From CAG-390 sp964579135 (GTDB lineage: Bacteria; Bacillota; Clostridia; Oscillospirales; CAG-272): a stretch of DNA of 64,000 bases. This document shows positions 26,991 through 35,076 of the stretch, in pieces. The notes beneath the pieces are model-generated. The model made no database searches, was not told where the DNA came from, and was given only the letters and a program-made list of their open reading frames with translations. The DNA is taken from positions 1 through 64,000 of the forward strand of contig CAZOFD010000001.1 of assembly GCA_964579135.1 (NCBI GenBank), written 5' to 3'. The position numbers and the translations under genes are program-made. Numbering within the stretch: position 1 is the first letter of the stretch; each line of letters opens with the position of its first letter.

Positions 26991-27959
26991 ATGGCTTTCA
27001 ACGGCAACAACCTCGCACGTATCAGAGAGAGTTACAATACCAAGCATCTTATCGCCGAGAGGGCGGCTGACGAAAGACGACGCGCCCTTTGGGAAACGAT
27101 ACCCGGTCTGCGCGAGATAGACGCTCGTCTCGCCGCAACGGGTCCGCGCCTTATGGCAATCGCCCTTAAAAAGAGCGGCGAGACAGTGGAGAGCGTTCGC
27201 GCGGACGTTGAGGAACTGAACGCCAAACGCGCCGAGCTGCTCGAAAATCACGGTTATCCCAAAGACCATACCGCGCCGAAATACGATTGCCCCGTTTGCG
27301 GAGACAGCGGCTACGTCAACGGCAAGATCTGTTCATGTATGCGCCGCGAATTGATCCTTGCGGGCTACGAATCCTCGGGAATCTCAAAACTTATGCAAAC
27401 GCAGACTTTCGAGACTTTCGATCTCGATTATTATCGTTCCTCACCCGACGTTTATCGCAATATGTCGTACGTATACGGCGAGATGAAAAATTATGCGGCA
27501 ACGTTTTCCCCCGCGACGTCTCCGAGCCTTTTGCTTTGCGGCGGCACGGGGCTCGGCAAAACCCATCTTTCCACCGCCGTTGCGAAAACCGTTATCGAAT
27601 CCGGGTACGACGTCGTTTATACCGGCACCATCGGGATGATGGCGGACTTCGAAAAGGCTCGCTTCGGCAACGCTTCGGGAATCGAAAGCGGGCTCGGCGG
27701 CGACAGATATTTCGAATGCGATCTGCTAATCGTGGACGACCTCGGCTCCGAGCTGACGAATCAATTTACCGTAAGCTGTCTTTACAACGTAATAAACACA
27801 CGCATAAACCGCCGCACCCCGACCGTCATCAGCACCAACCTGAATCAAAAAGAACTTAACGCACGTTATTGCGACCGTATCACGAGCCGCATCTTCGGAG
27901 AGTATCTGCCGCTCTTATTCAGCGGCAACGACGTAAGAAAGCAAAAAATCTTGCGTTAG
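26991..27959 (+). CDS. DnaC/DnaI-like helicase loader ATPase
   Basis: 322 residues. The N-terminal half has a zinc-binding CPVCGDSGYVNGKICSCM segment (~97-115). The AAA+ part has Walker A GGTGLGKTHLS, Walker B LLIVDDLGSE and an arginine-finger region near DRITSRIFGE. It loads the DnaB helicase on DNA during initiation or restart. It ends 16 bases before a strong terminator that closes the galU-to-dnaI run. Confidence 0.94.
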   Translation: MAFNGNNLARIRESYNTKHLIAERAADERRRALWETIPGLREIDARLAATGPRLMAIALKKSGETVESVRADVEELNAKRAELLENHGYPKDHTAPKYDCPVCGDSGYVNGKICSCMRRELILAGYESSGISKLMQTQTFETFDLDYYRSSPDVYRNMSYVYGEMKNYAATFSPATSPSLLLCGGTGLGKTHLSTAVAKTVIESGYDVVYTGTIGMMADFEKARFGNASGIESGLGGDRYFECDLLIVDDLGSELTNQFTVSCLYNVINTRINRRTPTVISTNLNQKELNARYCDRITSRIFGEYLPLLFSGNDVRKQKILR

Positions 27960-27974
27960 AAACGCAAAAAATTC

Positions 27975-28005
27975 GGTGCGGGGCGCTTTTGCGCCCCGCA
28001 CCTTT
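27975..28005 (+). terminator. Terminator after the helicase loader
   Basis: GGTGCGGGGCGC (27975-27986), loop TTTT, GCGCCCCGCACC, then TTTAAAA. Confidence 0.85.
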
Positions 28006-28029
28006 AAAATCACTCGGACAGACCCGCGG

Positions 28030-28230
28030 TTATTTGCCTGCCTTAACGTCGTTTTCGTACTTTTCTATCATCTTCTTGACCATCTGACCGCCGACGGATC
28101 CCGCCTGACGGGAAGTAAGGTCGCCGTTATAGCCTTGATTCAGATTTACGCCGACGTCGTGCGCAGCCTGCATCTTGAACTGCTCGAGTGCGTTCTTTGC
28201 CTCGGGAACGAGAGGTTTGTTATTTGCCAT
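28030..28230 (-). CDS. Small acid-soluble spore protein, alpha/beta type
   Basis: 66 residues. The family hallmarks are NLNQGYNGDLTSRQAGSVGG and MVKKMIEKYE. These proteins coat and protect spore DNA. ATG 28230 follows AAGGAG. The region that the germination protease GPR usually cuts aligns as KMQAAHDVGV where most members have a KYEIASEFGV-like run, so the P1 glutamate is replaced by glutamine. No sigma-G promoter could be assigned confidently. Confidence 0.94.
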   Translation of the reverse strand: MANNKPLVPEAKNALEQFKMQAAHDVGVNLNQGYNGDLTSRQAGSVGGQMVKKMIEKYENDVKAGK

Positions 28231-28500
28231 TTCATACTCCTTGCGCCTACGCTCGCAAAGCGGGCTTCGGCAATCTATATTAATCGAGCCCGCCGTGCGA
28301 CTTTTCGCCGTGGCGATTTTCGCCGTGGCGACTTTTCGCCTGCGTTCTCTGCTAATATTCTGCACGCCGTTCGCCTTTTTATGATTGGAAATTTTATCAT
28401 TGCGATTGCCGCTTCGCCCAGCAAAACACGCAAACGCCTTGCAAAAAACTTTTTTGAGCGGATAACGCGCGAATATCGTGCGTTATTTTTTAAAAACCGC
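28231..28500. other. Divergent spacer between the SASP gene and DUF177
   Basis: 345 bases in all up to 28575. It holds a short tandem repeat (28298-28340, about 2.8 copies of a 15-16-base unit, CGACTTTTCGCCGTGG) and the promoter of the DUF177-rpmF operon at 28501-28529. Nothing else is seen. Confidence 0.6.
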
Positions 28501-28529
28501 TTGACATAAATTATTTTTGGTATTATAAT
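28501..28529 (+). promoter_or_regulatory. Promoter of the DUF177-rpmF operon
   Basis: TTGACA (28501-28506), 17 bases, TATAAT (28524-28529). Confidence 0.92.
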
Positions 28530-28575
28530 AAGTATCGTCGATTATTTTGCCCCGATATCGAAGGAGGTTATTACC

Positions 28576-29097
28576 GTGCAGATCGATCTTTCTGCGCTTC
28601 TGCGCGGCGATATAAATTCTTTGCATATCGATTGCAAAATCCCGCTCGGCTCCGCACCGAACGGTCTCGAATATGCGGACGACGCTCACCTTGTGGGTGA
28701 CGTTTCCGACAGCGGCGGTTATATCCGCCTTTGCGCCTCCGCCTCGGTCCCGTACCGCGGAGAATGTGCGCGTTGTCTCGCCCCCGTTGACGGAGAGATG
28801 CGTCTCGATTTCGAGAGGACTCTCGTCCCCGAAGGCACGGTAAGCGAGCAAACGATCGACGAAAACCCCGACGAATATCTCGTTATCAGCCGCGGTATGC
28901 TCGCGCTCGACGAGCCGCTGGCGGAGACGGTATTTCTCGAATGTCCGCAACGCGTGTTCTGCTCCGAGGATTGCGCGGGGCTGTGCCAACACTGCGGTCG
29001 CAAACTCAAGGCGGGGGAAGATTGCACTTGTCACCCAAAGGAAACGGACCCGCGTTGGGCAAAACTGAAAGAATTGCTCGATAACGACGACGTCTGA
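28576..29097 (+). CDS. DUF177 (YceD family) protein
   Basis: 173 residues from a GTG preceded by AAGGAGG. The core YceD motif is visible (CARCLAPVDGEMRLDFERT), with a second cysteine group FCSEDCAGLCQHCGRK, consistent with a zinc site. Relatives act in 23S rRNA or large-subunit accumulation. It sits directly before rpmF, the conserved neighbour. Confidence 0.93.
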   Translation: MQIDLSALLRGDINSLHIDCKIPLGSAPNGLEYADDAHLVGDVSDSGGYIRLCASASVPYRGECARCLAPVDGEMRLDFERTLVPEGTVSEQTIDENPDEYLVISRGMLALDEPLAETVFLECPQRVFCSEDCAGLCQHCGRKLKAGEDCTCHPKETDPRWAKLKELLDNDDV

Positions 29098-29147
29098 TCC
29101 GCTTTTAAAAAAGTAAAACATCCCACTCAAATAGGAGGAATAATACC

Positions 29148-29327
29148 ATGGCAGTACCGAAGAGAAAAACGTCCAAAGCTCGCAGAGATAAAAGACGCGC
29201 TAATTGGAAACTCGTAACTCCCACTCTCGTCAAGTGCCCTGCTTGCAGCGCATTGATCAAGCCCCACCATGTTTGCCCCGAATGCGGCAAATATGACGGT
29301 AAGGTTATCGTCGACACCGAGGCATAA
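29148..29327 (+). CDS. rpmF: 50S ribosomal protein L32
   Basis: 59 residues, starting MAVPKRKTSKARRDKRRANW. Two CXXC pairs (CPAC and CPEC) form a zinc ribbon, so this is the zinc-binding form of L32. ATAGGAGGAA lies before the ATG. Confidence 0.98.
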   Translation: MAVPKRKTSKARRDKRRANWKLVTPTLVKCPACSALIKPHHVCPECGKYDGKVIVDTEA

Positions 29328-29356
29328 GACGACCGTGAAGCAAACTTCACGACTGC

Positions 29357-29392
29357 ATACCGCATCATCGGAAAACGAGGATGCGGTATTTT
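29357..29392 (+). terminator. Terminator of the DUF177-rpmF operon
   Basis: ATACCGCATC (29357-29366) pairs with GATGCGGTAT (29380-29389), then TTTTG. A smaller GTGAAG-CAAA-CTTCAC hairpin lies just upstream. Confidence 0.8.
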
Positions 29393-29422
29393 GTTAATTA
29401 AATTCGGAGGAGACCGCCACTT

Positions 29423-30601
29423 ATGAAAAAAGCAATTCGCTCGATATCCGCCCTGCTCGCTTGCCTGTTGCTCGCGCTCTCGGCGCTCGCCGCCTGCAAT
29501 GCGGACGATACCCCCGACGCGACAAGCGACAACGGCACGACAACGACAGCCAAGCCCTCACTCAATATTCCGATGCCGGAGCCCGCGGATCTTTCGCTGC
29601 TCGATATGCGAAACTACGTTTCCGTTAATTACAAATCCATTCCTCTTTACGTCGAGGAGCTGCCGCAAAAGATCACCGACGACGACGCCGTTGCCGATAT
29701 AATCTCCGCTATGGCGGAGTCGGGAGACTATTCTCTGCTCTCCGAGGGGACGGTAAAAATCGGCGATCGCCTTGAGATAGCCTTTGTCGGCACTATGAAC
29801 GGCGAAGAATTCAGCGGCGGTACGTCGGAAAAATCGCTGATACTCGTCGACACCGAAAACAGCGGCTACATAACCGGCTTTGCCGACGTTTTGATCGGCA
29901 AAAACGTCGGCGATACGGTCGGCGCCGACCTTACTTTCCCCGATAATTATTATGCGGAACTCGCCGGCAAAGCCGTGCATTTCGACATAACCGTCAAGGG
30001 CATATGCACTTTCGACATAACCGACGAGATCGCGCAAAAATACACCGACAACGCTTGCCAAACTAAGGACGAGCTTATAAAATACGTTCGCGAATATCTC
30101 GAAGAAGATGCGCGTACCGACCTTCTTAACGAAGTATACGACCAAATATGGGACGAGCTTACGAAACGCGTGGAGATAAAGGGATACGTCGAGGAACAAA
30201 ACAAGTTCTACTACGACCTTTACTTAAAGCAACTCCGCGAAGCGGCATACGAAGACGACGTCGAACTTGACGATTACCTTGCCGAGATCGAAAAAACTTA
30301 CGACGACGTTACCGAAGAGAGCAAAAAAAGCACGCTTTCCGATATGATACTGTATTTTATCGCAAGCGAGGAGGAGCTCTCCGTGAGCGACGAAGAGTAT
30401 AGGGAAGCACTCCAAAATTACGTGGATTATTATAACTCCTACGGATATTCTTTGACTCTCGAAAGCCTCGAGGCGGAGTTTGACGCCTCGTACTACCCCG
30501 GATATTTTCGCCAATACCTGCTTGAGGAAAAGGTAATAGACCGAATAACCGATTATTCGCTGATCGAAAAAGCCCCCCAGACATCCGAGGACGTTTCGTA
30601 A
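29423..30601 (+). CDS. Trigger-factor-like lipoprotein with FKBP domain
   Basis: 392 residues. Signal peptide with lipobox ALAAC (Cys25), then a Thr/Asp-rich linker. An FKBP-type peptidyl-prolyl isomerase domain (~108-200) carries VKIGDRLEIAFVGTMNGEEFSGG, GYITGFADVLIGKNVGDT and LTFPDNYYAELAGK. A helical C-terminal region resembles the trigger factor chaperone domain (DEIAQKYTDN, then long acidic helices). It has no ribosome-binding N-terminal domain. It probably folds secreted proteins on the outer face of the membrane. Confidence 0.85.
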   Translation: MKKAIRSISALLACLLLALSALAACNADDTPDATSDNGTTTTAKPSLNIPMPEPADLSLLDMRNYVSVNYKSIPLYVEELPQKITDDDAVADIISAMAESGDYSLLSEGTVKIGDRLEIAFVGTMNGEEFSGGTSEKSLILVDTENSGYITGFADVLIGKNVGDTVGADLTFPDNYYAELAGKAVHFDITVKGICTFDITDEIAQKYTDNACQTKDELIKYVREYLEEDARTDLLNEVYDQIWDELTKRVEIKGYVEEQNKFYYDLYLKQLREAAYEDDVELDDYLAEIEKTYDDVTEESKKSTLSDMILYFIASEEELSVSDEEYREALQNYVDYYNSYGYSLTLESLEAEFDASYYPGYFRQYLLEEKVIDRITDYSLIEKAPQTSEDVS

Positions 30602-30612
30602 GGCAAAATAAA

Positions 30613-30658
30613 AAGTATACCGCACGCCGGGCAAACGCCGACGTGCGGTATACTTTTT
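30613..30658. terminator. Shared terminator of two convergent genes
   Basis: AAGTATACCGCACG (30613-30626) pairs with 30642-30655; T-runs are present on both strands. Confidence 0.88.
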
Positions 30659-30721
30659 CGCGAGAGCGCGTTCGGGCGACCGCGCCCGACAACGAAGCCG
30701 TTGCGGGTTGCGGACGGCGAA

Positions 30722-31522
30722 TTATTTGTCTATGCCGAAATACGAAAGAGCGTTGAGGAGCTCGCCGTCGTTAAGCTTGCCGGCTGCCTTTTTCTTCTCG
30801 TACTCGTGCGCGGTGCAAATGTGGGGGCAAAGGTCGCCGCGCATATAGCCGTCCGTAAGGGGAGCAGCCCAATGCACCGCGTTCTTTATAACGCGCAAAA
30901 CGTAGGGGTTATAATAGGTGGGGCAATATTCGTGACCGGGCTGGAAGTAGAATATCTTGCCGCAGTCGCGCAAGAACGTCATTCCGGAACGGAAGATATA
31001 TCCGTCCTCATACCAACCGCCGAAGATCACCTCGTTGGGTTGCGAGATGGAGAAAGGCTCGGCATAGATCTCCTCGCTCTCTATATAGAACTTTTCGGGG
31101 ATGCCCTGAGCTATCGGGTGCGAGGGGAGCATATTCCAAACTATCTCCTTGACTTCTCTGCCCCAATTGAGGTTTCCGGAGGTGCCGACAAGCGCTCTGA
31201 ACGGCTTCGACTTATGTGCGGAGTGCAGCGCGATAAAGCCCATTTTGCCGGTATAAACTCTCGTTTGTATCTTGCGTACGAGCTCGTCGCTTACCTCCTC
31301 GTGCGCCATATGCCCCCACCAGATAAGCACGTCGGTGGAATCGAGGAGCTCGTCGGGCAAGCCTTGGCAAGGATCGTCAAGGGCTGCCAAAGTTACCTTT
31401 ATATCCTCGTCTTTCGAAAGATAATCGCCGATTGCCGCGTGCAATCCGTTCGGATAGATAGATCTGACGGCTTCTTCCATTTTTTCGTGTCGGAATTCGT
31501 TCCAAATAGTTACTCTTATCAT
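30722..31522 (-). CDS. ThuA-like domain protein
   Basis: 266 residues, glutamine-amidotransferase-like ThuA fold. Landmarks are VTIWNEFRHEK, TDVLIWWGHMAHEEV, FIALHSAHKSKPF and IFYFQPGHEYCPTYYNP. ThuA proteins occur with sugar-utilisation genes (trehalose, inositol) but their chemistry is poorly known. There is no sugar gene beside it. A GGAGGG site and its own promoter precede it. Confidence 0.85.
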   Translation of the reverse strand: MIRVTIWNEFRHEKMEEAVRSIYPNGLHAAIGDYLSKDEDIKVTLAALDDPCQGLPDELLDSTDVLIWWGHMAHEEVSDELVRKIQTRVYTGKMGFIALHSAHKSKPFRALVGTSGNLNWGREVKEIVWNMLPSHPIAQGIPEKFYIESEEIYAEPFSISQPNEVIFGGWYEDGYIFRSGMTFLRDCGKIFYFQPGHEYCPTYYNPYVLRVIKNAVHWAAPLTDGYMRGDLCPHICTAHEYEKKKAAGKLNDGELLNALSYFGIDK

Positions 31523-31576
31523 ATTTGACCCTCCGGGAAATTTTTATTGCGGATAATACCGCCGCTCTTTGAGATA

Positions 31577-31605
31577 ATTATACAACGCCCACCCGTTTAT
31601 TTCAA
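31577..31605 (-). promoter_or_regulatory. Promoter of the ThuA-like gene
   Basis: TTGAAA (31605-31600), 17 bases, TATAAT (31582-31577) on the minus strand. Confidence 0.82.
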
Positions 31606-31624
31606 GTCAAATTTGATTTTTTTA

Positions 31625-31653
31625 TGGACATATTTCCAATAATATGGTACAAT
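31625..31653 (+). promoter_or_regulatory. Promoter of mscS-cinA
   Basis: TGGACA (31625-31630), 17 bases, TACAAT (31648-31653). It lies inside an upstream in-frame extension of mscS, which supports the later start. Confidence 0.7.
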
Positions 31654-31731
31654 ATTATGGGTGTATTTCGCCTTTTTCGACGCAATAAAAGACCGAAAAG
31701 ACACTCGTTACGGAAAGGACTTGATCTGTTT

Positions 31732-32568
31732 ATGGAAGAATTTCTCGCTTGGCTCGTTGCCACGCTCAAAAATATCGGGATAAAGTCGCTCGCGGCTATC
31801 GCAGTGCTCGCACTCGGCTCCGCCGTTATAAAATTCGTTTTACGCCGCTTCAGGCAAGGCAAAACGTACGAGAGGCTCGACCCCACCGTGCGCAGTTTTC
31901 TGCACTCGTTCATATCCATAGCGCTGTGGGTGCTGCTTATCGTTTGCATCGTAGCCATTCTCGGCGTACCTATGGCGTCCGTAACGGCGGCGATCGCGTC
32001 TGCGGGCGTTGCCATCGGTCTCGCCTTGCAAGGCTCGCTTGCAAATCTTGCGGGCGGCATAATGCTTTTGATATTTCGCCCGTTTGAGATCGGCGACTAT
32101 ATAGAAACCGAGGGCGGCAGCGGCACCGTGCGCGAGCTCGGCATATTCTACACGATGCTTTGCACCCCCGACAACAAACATATAACCATCCCGAACGGCA
32201 CGCTTATGAACACCGCGATAACAAACTATTCGCGCGAAAAAACGCGCCGAGTCGACGTTGCCGTCGCCGTACCTCACGACGCCGACCTAAGAGGTGCCGC
32301 CGAGCTTGCGAAACGCATCGCCGAGGAGAACAAGCTCGTTCTTCCCGAGCCGAAAGTATTCGCGAAGATCACGGATATAGGCGACTCGTACGCAACGCTT
32401 ACCGTTCGCGTTTGGGTAAACAACGGAGATTTTTGGACGGTCAAGCACGACCTTATCTCGAGTTTGCGCGAGGGCTTTGACCTTGCCGAGATAAAAATAC
32501 CGCACAACACGATGGACATATCCGTTAAGACCCCCGAGCCCATAAAGGAGCAAAATACGAAAAAATGA
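31732..32568 (+). CDS. mscS: Small-conductance mechanosensitive channel
   Basis: 278 residues. Three membrane segments, the pore helix VAIGLALQGSLANLAGGIMLL, then the beta domain with FRPFEIGDYIE and the hallmark IPNGTLMNTAITNYS. It opens under membrane tension to relieve osmotic shock. ATG 31732 was chosen because the promoter overlaps earlier start codons. Its stop overlaps cinA by ATGA. Confidence 0.94.
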   Translation: MEEFLAWLVATLKNIGIKSLAAIAVLALGSAVIKFVLRRFRQGKTYERLDPTVRSFLHSFISIALWVLLIVCIVAILGVPMASVTAAIASAGVAIGLALQGSLANLAGGIMLLIFRPFEIGDYIETEGGSGTVRELGIFYTMLCTPDNKHITIPNGTLMNTAITNYSREKTRRVDVAVAVPHDADLRGAAELAKRIAEENKLVLPEPKVFAKITDIGDSYATLTVRVWVNNGDFWTVKHDLISSLREGFDLAEIKIPHNTMDISVKTPEPIKEQNTKK

Positions 32569-33833
32569 AAAAAACGATCGAAAGTGCCGAGATTTTATCC
32601 GTCGGAACCGAACTTTTGCTCGGCGATATAGTTAATACTAACGCGGCGTTTATCGCCCGCTCTCTTGCGGAAAACGGGGTGTTCGTTTACAGGCACACCG
32701 CAATCGGAGACAACGAGCAAAGGATAATCGCCGCGCTGGACGAAGCGTATTCGCGTTGCGACACCGTTATCCTAACGGGCGGGCTCGGTCCCACCTGCGA
32801 CGATATAACGAAAGAGACCGTCGCGAAATATCTCGGTCTCGAAATGCGTCTCGACGAGACGTCGCTCGCCCGAATCCGCCGTTATTTTGCGGATATCGGC
32901 AAGCCTATGCCGAACAACAACGTAAAGCAGGCATATGTACCCGTCGGCGCAACGGTATTCGAAAACGAATGGGGCACCGCGCCGGCAATGGCTGTCGAAG
33001 CGGACGGAAAAACCGCGATATTGCTCCCCGGACCGCCCGTCGAACTTGTGCCGCTCTGGCGCAGATACGTTATCCCCTATCTGCACGAGCGCACGGGACG
33101 CATCATCGTTTCAAAAAACGTGCACGTACTGAATATGGGCGAATCGCGCGTTGAGGAGATATTGCGCGAACTTATGTCAAGCTCGAAAAATCCGACCGTC
33201 GCCCCGTATGCCAAAGACGGAGAGGTGCGAGTTCGCGTCAGCGCTTACGCCGCCACGGCAAGCGAAGCGGGAGAACTATGCGACAAGACCGTAAAAACGA
33301 TCACAGCCACGGAAGTCGGCGCGTACGTTTACGGCATTGACGTCGAAAGTGCGGAAAACGCCCTGATATCCGCGCTCAGAGCACGAAAAATGACGCTCGC
33401 CGTCGCGGAATCGTGCACGGGCGGGCTGCTTGCCAAACGCATAACGGACGTCCCCGGCTGTTCCGACGTGTTTCTCGGCGGCGTCGTCAGCTATGCAAAC
33501 GAGATCAAAATGCGACTTCTCGGCGTAAAGAGCGAGACCCTCGATGAATTCAGCGCGGTATCCGAGCAAACGGCTGTCGAGATGGCGCGCGGCGTTCGCG
33601 CGGCGACGGGTGCGTCGATCGGTCTTTCGACCACGGGGATCGCCGGTCCATCGGGCGGCACCGCACAGAAGCCCGTCGGCACGGTGTTCGTTGCCGTATC
33701 GAGCGATAAAGGCGAAAAAGTCAAAAAGCTCTCGATGTCTCCCCTGCGCTCCCGCGATTATATACGCTACAGTTCGGCAACCCAAGCCTTGGGACTCGCT
33801 CTCGAGGAGATCGGCGCGTTCGGCATTTTGTGA
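32565..33833 (+). CDS. cinA: CinA-family nicotinamide mononucleotide amidase
   Basis: 422 residues, two domains. The N-terminal MoCF-like domain (1-~170) carries GTELLLGDIVNTNAAF and LTGGLGPTCDDITKE. The C-terminal NMN deamidase domain carries VAESCTGGLLAKRITDVPG and GIAGPSGG. It recycles NMN in pyridine nucleotide metabolism and is often linked to competence genes. Translation is coupled to mscS. Confidence 0.95.
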   Translation: MKKTIESAEILSVGTELLLGDIVNTNAAFIARSLAENGVFVYRHTAIGDNEQRIIAALDEAYSRCDTVILTGGLGPTCDDITKETVAKYLGLEMRLDETSLARIRRYFADIGKPMPNNNVKQAYVPVGATVFENEWGTAPAMAVEADGKTAILLPGPPVELVPLWRRYVIPYLHERTGRIIVSKNVHVLNMGESRVEEILRELMSSSKNPTVAPYAKDGEVRVRVSAYAATASEAGELCDKTVKTITATEVGAYVYGIDVESAENALISALRARKMTLAVAESCTGGLLAKRITDVPGCSDVFLGGVVSYANEIKMRLLGVKSETLDEFSAVSEQTAVEMARGVRAATGASIGLSTTGIAGPSGGTAQKPVGTVFVAVSSDKGEKVKKLSMSPLRSRDYIRYSSATQALGLALEEIGAFGIL

Positions 33834-33861
33834 AAAAGAATAATTAAATTTGCTTTTTCTA

Positions 33862-33890
33862 TTGATTTTAAAAGAATTATGGTATAAAAT
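33862..33890 (+). promoter_or_regulatory. Promoter of pfkA
   Basis: TTGATT (33862-33867), 17 bases, TAAAAT (33885-33890), within an AT-rich stretch; the exact -10 could shift by two bases. Confidence 0.6.
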
Positions 33891-33935
33891 ATAAAAGAGT
33901 TTTATTTAGTATTTTTCGTTTATATGGAGTATAAA

Positions 33936-35012
33936 ATGACAAAATTTCAAACTATCGGAGTTTTAACGTCGGGCGGCGACGCTCCGGGAATGAATTCGGC
34001 TATCCGCGCGATCACTCGCCGAGCTATCCAACACGGGCTCACGGTCAAGGGCATCATCGGCGGATACAGCGGCCTCGTTAACGACAACGTTATCGATCTC
34101 GACGCACTCGCCGTTTCCAACGTCGAGTATCTCGGCGGAACTATCCTCTATACCGACCGCTGCCTTGAATTTAAAGAAGAATCCGGCATGCAAAAAGCCA
34201 TTGCGACTTGCAAAAGGCATAATATAGACGCCATCGTCGCAATAGGCGGCGACGGAACGTTTCGCGGCGCGACGGATCTCTCGCTCCACGGCGTTCCCAC
34301 CATCGGCGTTACGGGCTCCATCGACAACGACGTTACCGCAACCGACTATACCGTCGGCTTCGACACTGCAATGAACACCGTGGTCGAGGCAGTAGACCGT
34401 CTGCGCGACACTTGCCAATCTCACGCCCGTTGCAACGTAGTCGAAGTAATGGGGCGCGACTGCGGCGAGATCGCCCTCAAAACGGGAATCGCCTCCGGCG
34501 CCGTAGCCATCGCCATCCCCGAGCTTCCGTTTGACGAAGACGCGGCGATAGAGCGAATATTAAAGGCAAAAGCCTCCAGCAAAAGAAGTATGCTCGTTAT
34601 CGTTTCCGAGGGAGTTTTCGCCCCCGACGGCACGCCTTACGGCGAGGTGCTTCGCAAACTTATCGAAGAAAAGACCGGTATCGAAACCAAGTTCGCCCGT
34701 CTTGCGCACGTTGTGCGCGGCGGAGCACCGACGCTTCGCGACAGGCTCGCGGCAACGGAGATGGGCGCTTACGCCGTCGACTTGCTCGTTGACGGAAAGA
34801 GCGACTGCATCGTTGCGGAGATCGACGGCAAGATAGTTAATTTCGAGATATCTTTCGCCCTCACGCTCGATAAGATGTACAAAAACAAACTCAAAGACGG
34901 ACAGCTTGACAAATTCACCCCCGAGCAGATAGACGAAATGCGCGCTGTCTGCGCACGTCGCGCAAGCGAGATCAAAAGGCTTTACGACATTCACGTAGGT
35001 CTTTGCCAATAA
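33936..35012 (+). CDS. pfkA: ATP-dependent 6-phosphofructokinase
   Basis: 358 residues, slightly longer than the 320 of simple bacterial PfkA. VLTSGGDAPGMNSAIRA, the GGDGT motif (glycine at the site that selects ATP over PPi) and TGSIDND (catalytic Asp) are present, as is MGRDCGEIAL. It makes fructose 1,6-bisphosphate. ATG 33936 lies 6 bases after GGAG. With ppdK and ackA it outlines glycolytic fermentation. Confidence 0.95.
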   Translation: MTKFQTIGVLTSGGDAPGMNSAIRAITRRAIQHGLTVKGIIGGYSGLVNDNVIDLDALAVSNVEYLGGTILYTDRCLEFKEESGMQKAIATCKRHNIDAIVAIGGDGTFRGATDLSLHGVPTIGVTGSIDNDVTATDYTVGFDTAMNTVVEAVDRLRDTCQSHARCNVVEVMGRDCGEIALKTGIASGAVAIAIPELPFDEDAAIERILKAKASSKRSMLVIVSEGVFAPDGTPYGEVLRKLIEEKTGIETKFARLAHVVRGGAPTLRDRLAATEMGAYAVDLLVDGKSDCIVAEIDGKIVNFEISFALTLDKMYKNKLKDGQLDKFTPEQIDEMRAVCARRASEIKRLYDIHVGLCQ

Positions 35013-35017
35013 ACCGA

Positions 35018-35059
35018 AACAACGGCTCCGCGGAGAGGTATCTCCGCGGAGCCGTTGTT
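35018..35059. terminator. Bidirectional terminator between pfkA and tmcAL
   Basis: A 19-base-pair stem (35018-35036 with 35041-35059) with a GGTA loop, followed by ATTTC on the plus strand and TTTCGG on the minus strand. Confidence 0.82.
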
Positions 35060-35076
35060 ATTTCGCTTATCGGCTG

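Noticed and set aside
28298..28340. CRISPR or regulatory repeat array
   Set aside because: Fewer than three direct copies of a 15-16-base unit without spacers; most likely a slippage repeat.
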